Below are positions 51,969 to 52,785 of a stretch of DNA of 52,785 nucleotides, in pieces; position 1 is the first letter of the stretch, and each line of letters opens with the position of its first letter. Origin of the DNA: Meridianimarinicoccus zhengii (GTDB taxonomy: Bacteria > Pseudomonadota > Alphaproteobacteria > Rhodobacterales > Rhodobacteraceae); the NCBI RefSeq assembly GCF_003254465.1, contig NZ_QDFI01000025.1:1-52785 (forward strand), in the 5' to 3' direction. Made by a program: the position numbers and the translations under genes. The notes beneath the pieces are model-generated. The model was given only the letters and a program-made list of their open reading frames with translations. It made no database searches and was not told the origin of the DNA.

Positions 51969-52003
51969 AACCCGCTGTCAGCGTGGCATGACAGCGGGTT
52001 TTT
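51969..52003 (+). terminator. Rho-independent terminator after grxD
   Basis: AACCCGCTGTCA (51969-51980) and TGACAGCGGGTT (51989-52000) form a perfect 12-bp stem with an 8-base loop, followed by five T in total. It can also serve the convergent zapA gene on the other strand. Confidence 0.92.
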
Positions 52004-52039
52004 CGTGTCCGAGCGCCACGCCTGTCGATGTCGCGGGCA

Positions 52040-52426
52040 TCAAGCCGGGGTCGTGGCGTCCATGTCGTCGGCCAGTGCCTCTGCGCGCGCGGCCAGCTCT
52101 GCCAGGCTGTCCGACAGCGCCTGCGGGATGACCGGCACCTCCACCCGCTGCGCCGGACGGCTGGCGGCATTCGCCAGTTCCGCCTCCAACGCCGCGCGCT
52201 CGGCTTCCAGTTGCTGGACCTTTTCTTCCAGCGCGGCGGTCTTGTCGGCCAGAAGCAGCCCGGACATCAGAAGCATCCGCGCCTCGGTGATGCGGCCCAT
52301 CTGGCCCGCCATGCTTTGCGCCTCAATATCGAGCATGGCGGCCGCGGCTTCGAGAAACGGCTGCTCGCCATCCTGGCACGCGACCTCGAAATTTCGCCCG
52401 CCGATGGTGATGGTGACCTCAGGCAT
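52040..52426 (-). CDS. zapA: Cell division protein ZapA
   Basis: Encodes 128 residues from ATG 52426, with GGAGGA 9 bases upstream. The N-terminal ZapA domain (PEVTITIGGRNFEVACQDGE) is followed by a long coiled coil (about 55-95, ALEEKVQQLEAERAALEAEL) and a polar tail. ZapA binds FtsZ and bundles its filaments at the division site. It overlaps the end of the upstream coiled-coil gene by 8 bases. Confidence 0.92.
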   Translation of the reverse strand: MPEVTITIGGRNFEVACQDGEQPFLEAAAAMLDIEAQSMAGQMGRITEARMLLMSGLLLADKTAALEEKVQQLEAERAALEAELANAASRPAQRVEVPVIPQALSDSLAELAARAEALADDMDATTPA

Positions 52427-52785
52427 CTTCGGTTTCCTCCACGATGGGTGCGAGCGCCGCAAGGATGCTGTCGATTTCGGCCCGGTCGGCGGCGCGGGCG
52501 GCGGACAGCGCGTCGATTTCCAGTTGCAGCCCGGTATTCACAAGCTCCGGGTCGGCCAGCCCATCTGCATGGGCCCGGCGCAGCGCTGCATTGTTCTGGC
52601 GCAATTGCGCATTGACCGCCCGCAGCCGGTCGAGCGCCTTTTCCAGTTCCGCCTGCCGTGCGACCGCGCCGTCATCGGCATCGTCGCGGACCTGTCCCAG
52701 GCGCCCCGCGGCCCGCAGGGCTGTCGCCTCGTCCCGCGCCGCGGCCAGTGCCGCGCGGTCCGCGGCGGCCTGTTCGGCCAGTTCG
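52419..52785 (-). CDS. Coiled-coil protein upstream of zapA (partial)
   Basis: The frame is open from the right edge of the window, so only the last 121 or so residues are visible and the start lies outside. The sequence is almost all coiled coil (ELAEQAAADRAALAAARDEA, then AELEKALDRLRAVNAQLRQN) and ends ILAALAPIVEETEDA. It overlaps zapA by 8 bases, indicating coupled translation. Alanine- and acid-rich coiled-coil proteins in this position are common in Rhodobacterales and may be division-related, but no domain is recognised. Confidence 0.65.
   Translation of the reverse strand, partial: ELAEQAAADRAALAAARDEATALRAAGRLGQVRDDADDGAVARQAELEKALDRLRAVNAQLRQNNAALRRAHADGLADPELVNTGLQLEIDALSAARAADRAEIDSILAALAPIVEETEDA

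Overview
The window is chromosomal DNA from a GC-rich alphaproteobacterium, most probably a Rhodobacterales (Roseobacter-type) organism. The evidence is a C4-pathway 5-aminolevulinate synthase (hemA), a tRNA-His with G1-U72 and A73 and no G-1, an N-terminally extended ribosomal protein S9, two proteins ending in VPLPA-CTERM-type sorting signals, the riboflavin order ribE-ribBA-ribH-nusB, and an argC-ccmE-ccmF-ccmH run. It is almost entirely housekeeping DNA. I see no insertion sequence, prophage, integrase, CRISPR array or rRNA.

Layout. 1-4.4 kb: the end of an AsmA-like envelope protein, then queA, an MFS exporter, a DUF924 protein and a GNAT acetyltransferase. 4.4-6.5 kb: a VPLPA-CTERM-like surface protein and a DUF2189 membrane protein with a decayed, stop-containing tandem copy of itself. 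6.6-15 kb: prfB, mrcA (PBP1A) and an aminotransferase, divergent from bepA and a DsbA-like thiol oxidoreductase that converge on ispG. 15-18 kb: a RodZ-like protein, hemA and tRNA-Asp. 18.5-20.4 kb: a periplasmic PQQ-type sugar dehydrogenase paired with a diheme cytochrome c. 20.6-22 kb: tRNA-His, a DUF6324 protein, an MmcB-like protein, a probable 6S RNA and a small membrane protein. 22-25 kb: nusB and the riboflavin genes. 25-28 kb: an HDAC-family deacetylase with glutathione peroxidase, a Nudix protein and a DUF1178 protein. 28-31.7 kb: lysC and ptsP (EI-Ntr). 31.7-36 kb: a polyamine-type ABC transporter without a binding protein, and mmsA. 36-39 kb: a LysR regulator, rpsI-rplM and a second VPLPA-CTERM protein. 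39-41.5 kb: a thioesterase and two enoyl-CoA hydratase/isomerases. 41.5-47.2 kb: a long minus-strand run of acyltransferase, murI, argC, ccmE, ccmF and ccmH. 47.5-52.8 kb: a second LysR regulator, a candidate small RNA, purL, a bolA - membrane protein - grxD unit, zapA and a partial coiled-coil gene.

How the genes connect: hemA makes the tetrapyrrole precursor, ccmEFH attaches heme to c-type cytochromes, and the diheme cytochrome c next to the sugar dehydrogenase is a likely client. BepA, the DsbA-like protein, PBP1A, MurI and the RodZ-like protein all serve the envelope.

The least expected signals are non-coding or decayed. They are a compact small RNA with two CCTCCC (anti-Shine-Dalgarno) motifs before purL, a long structured RNA near 21.6 kb, an 11-bp tandem repeat at 20.47 kb, a hairpin repeat between mrcA and prfB, and the DUF2189 remnant. 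I found no clearly new multi-gene defence or biosynthetic system; the small RNA is the best candidate for something undescribed.
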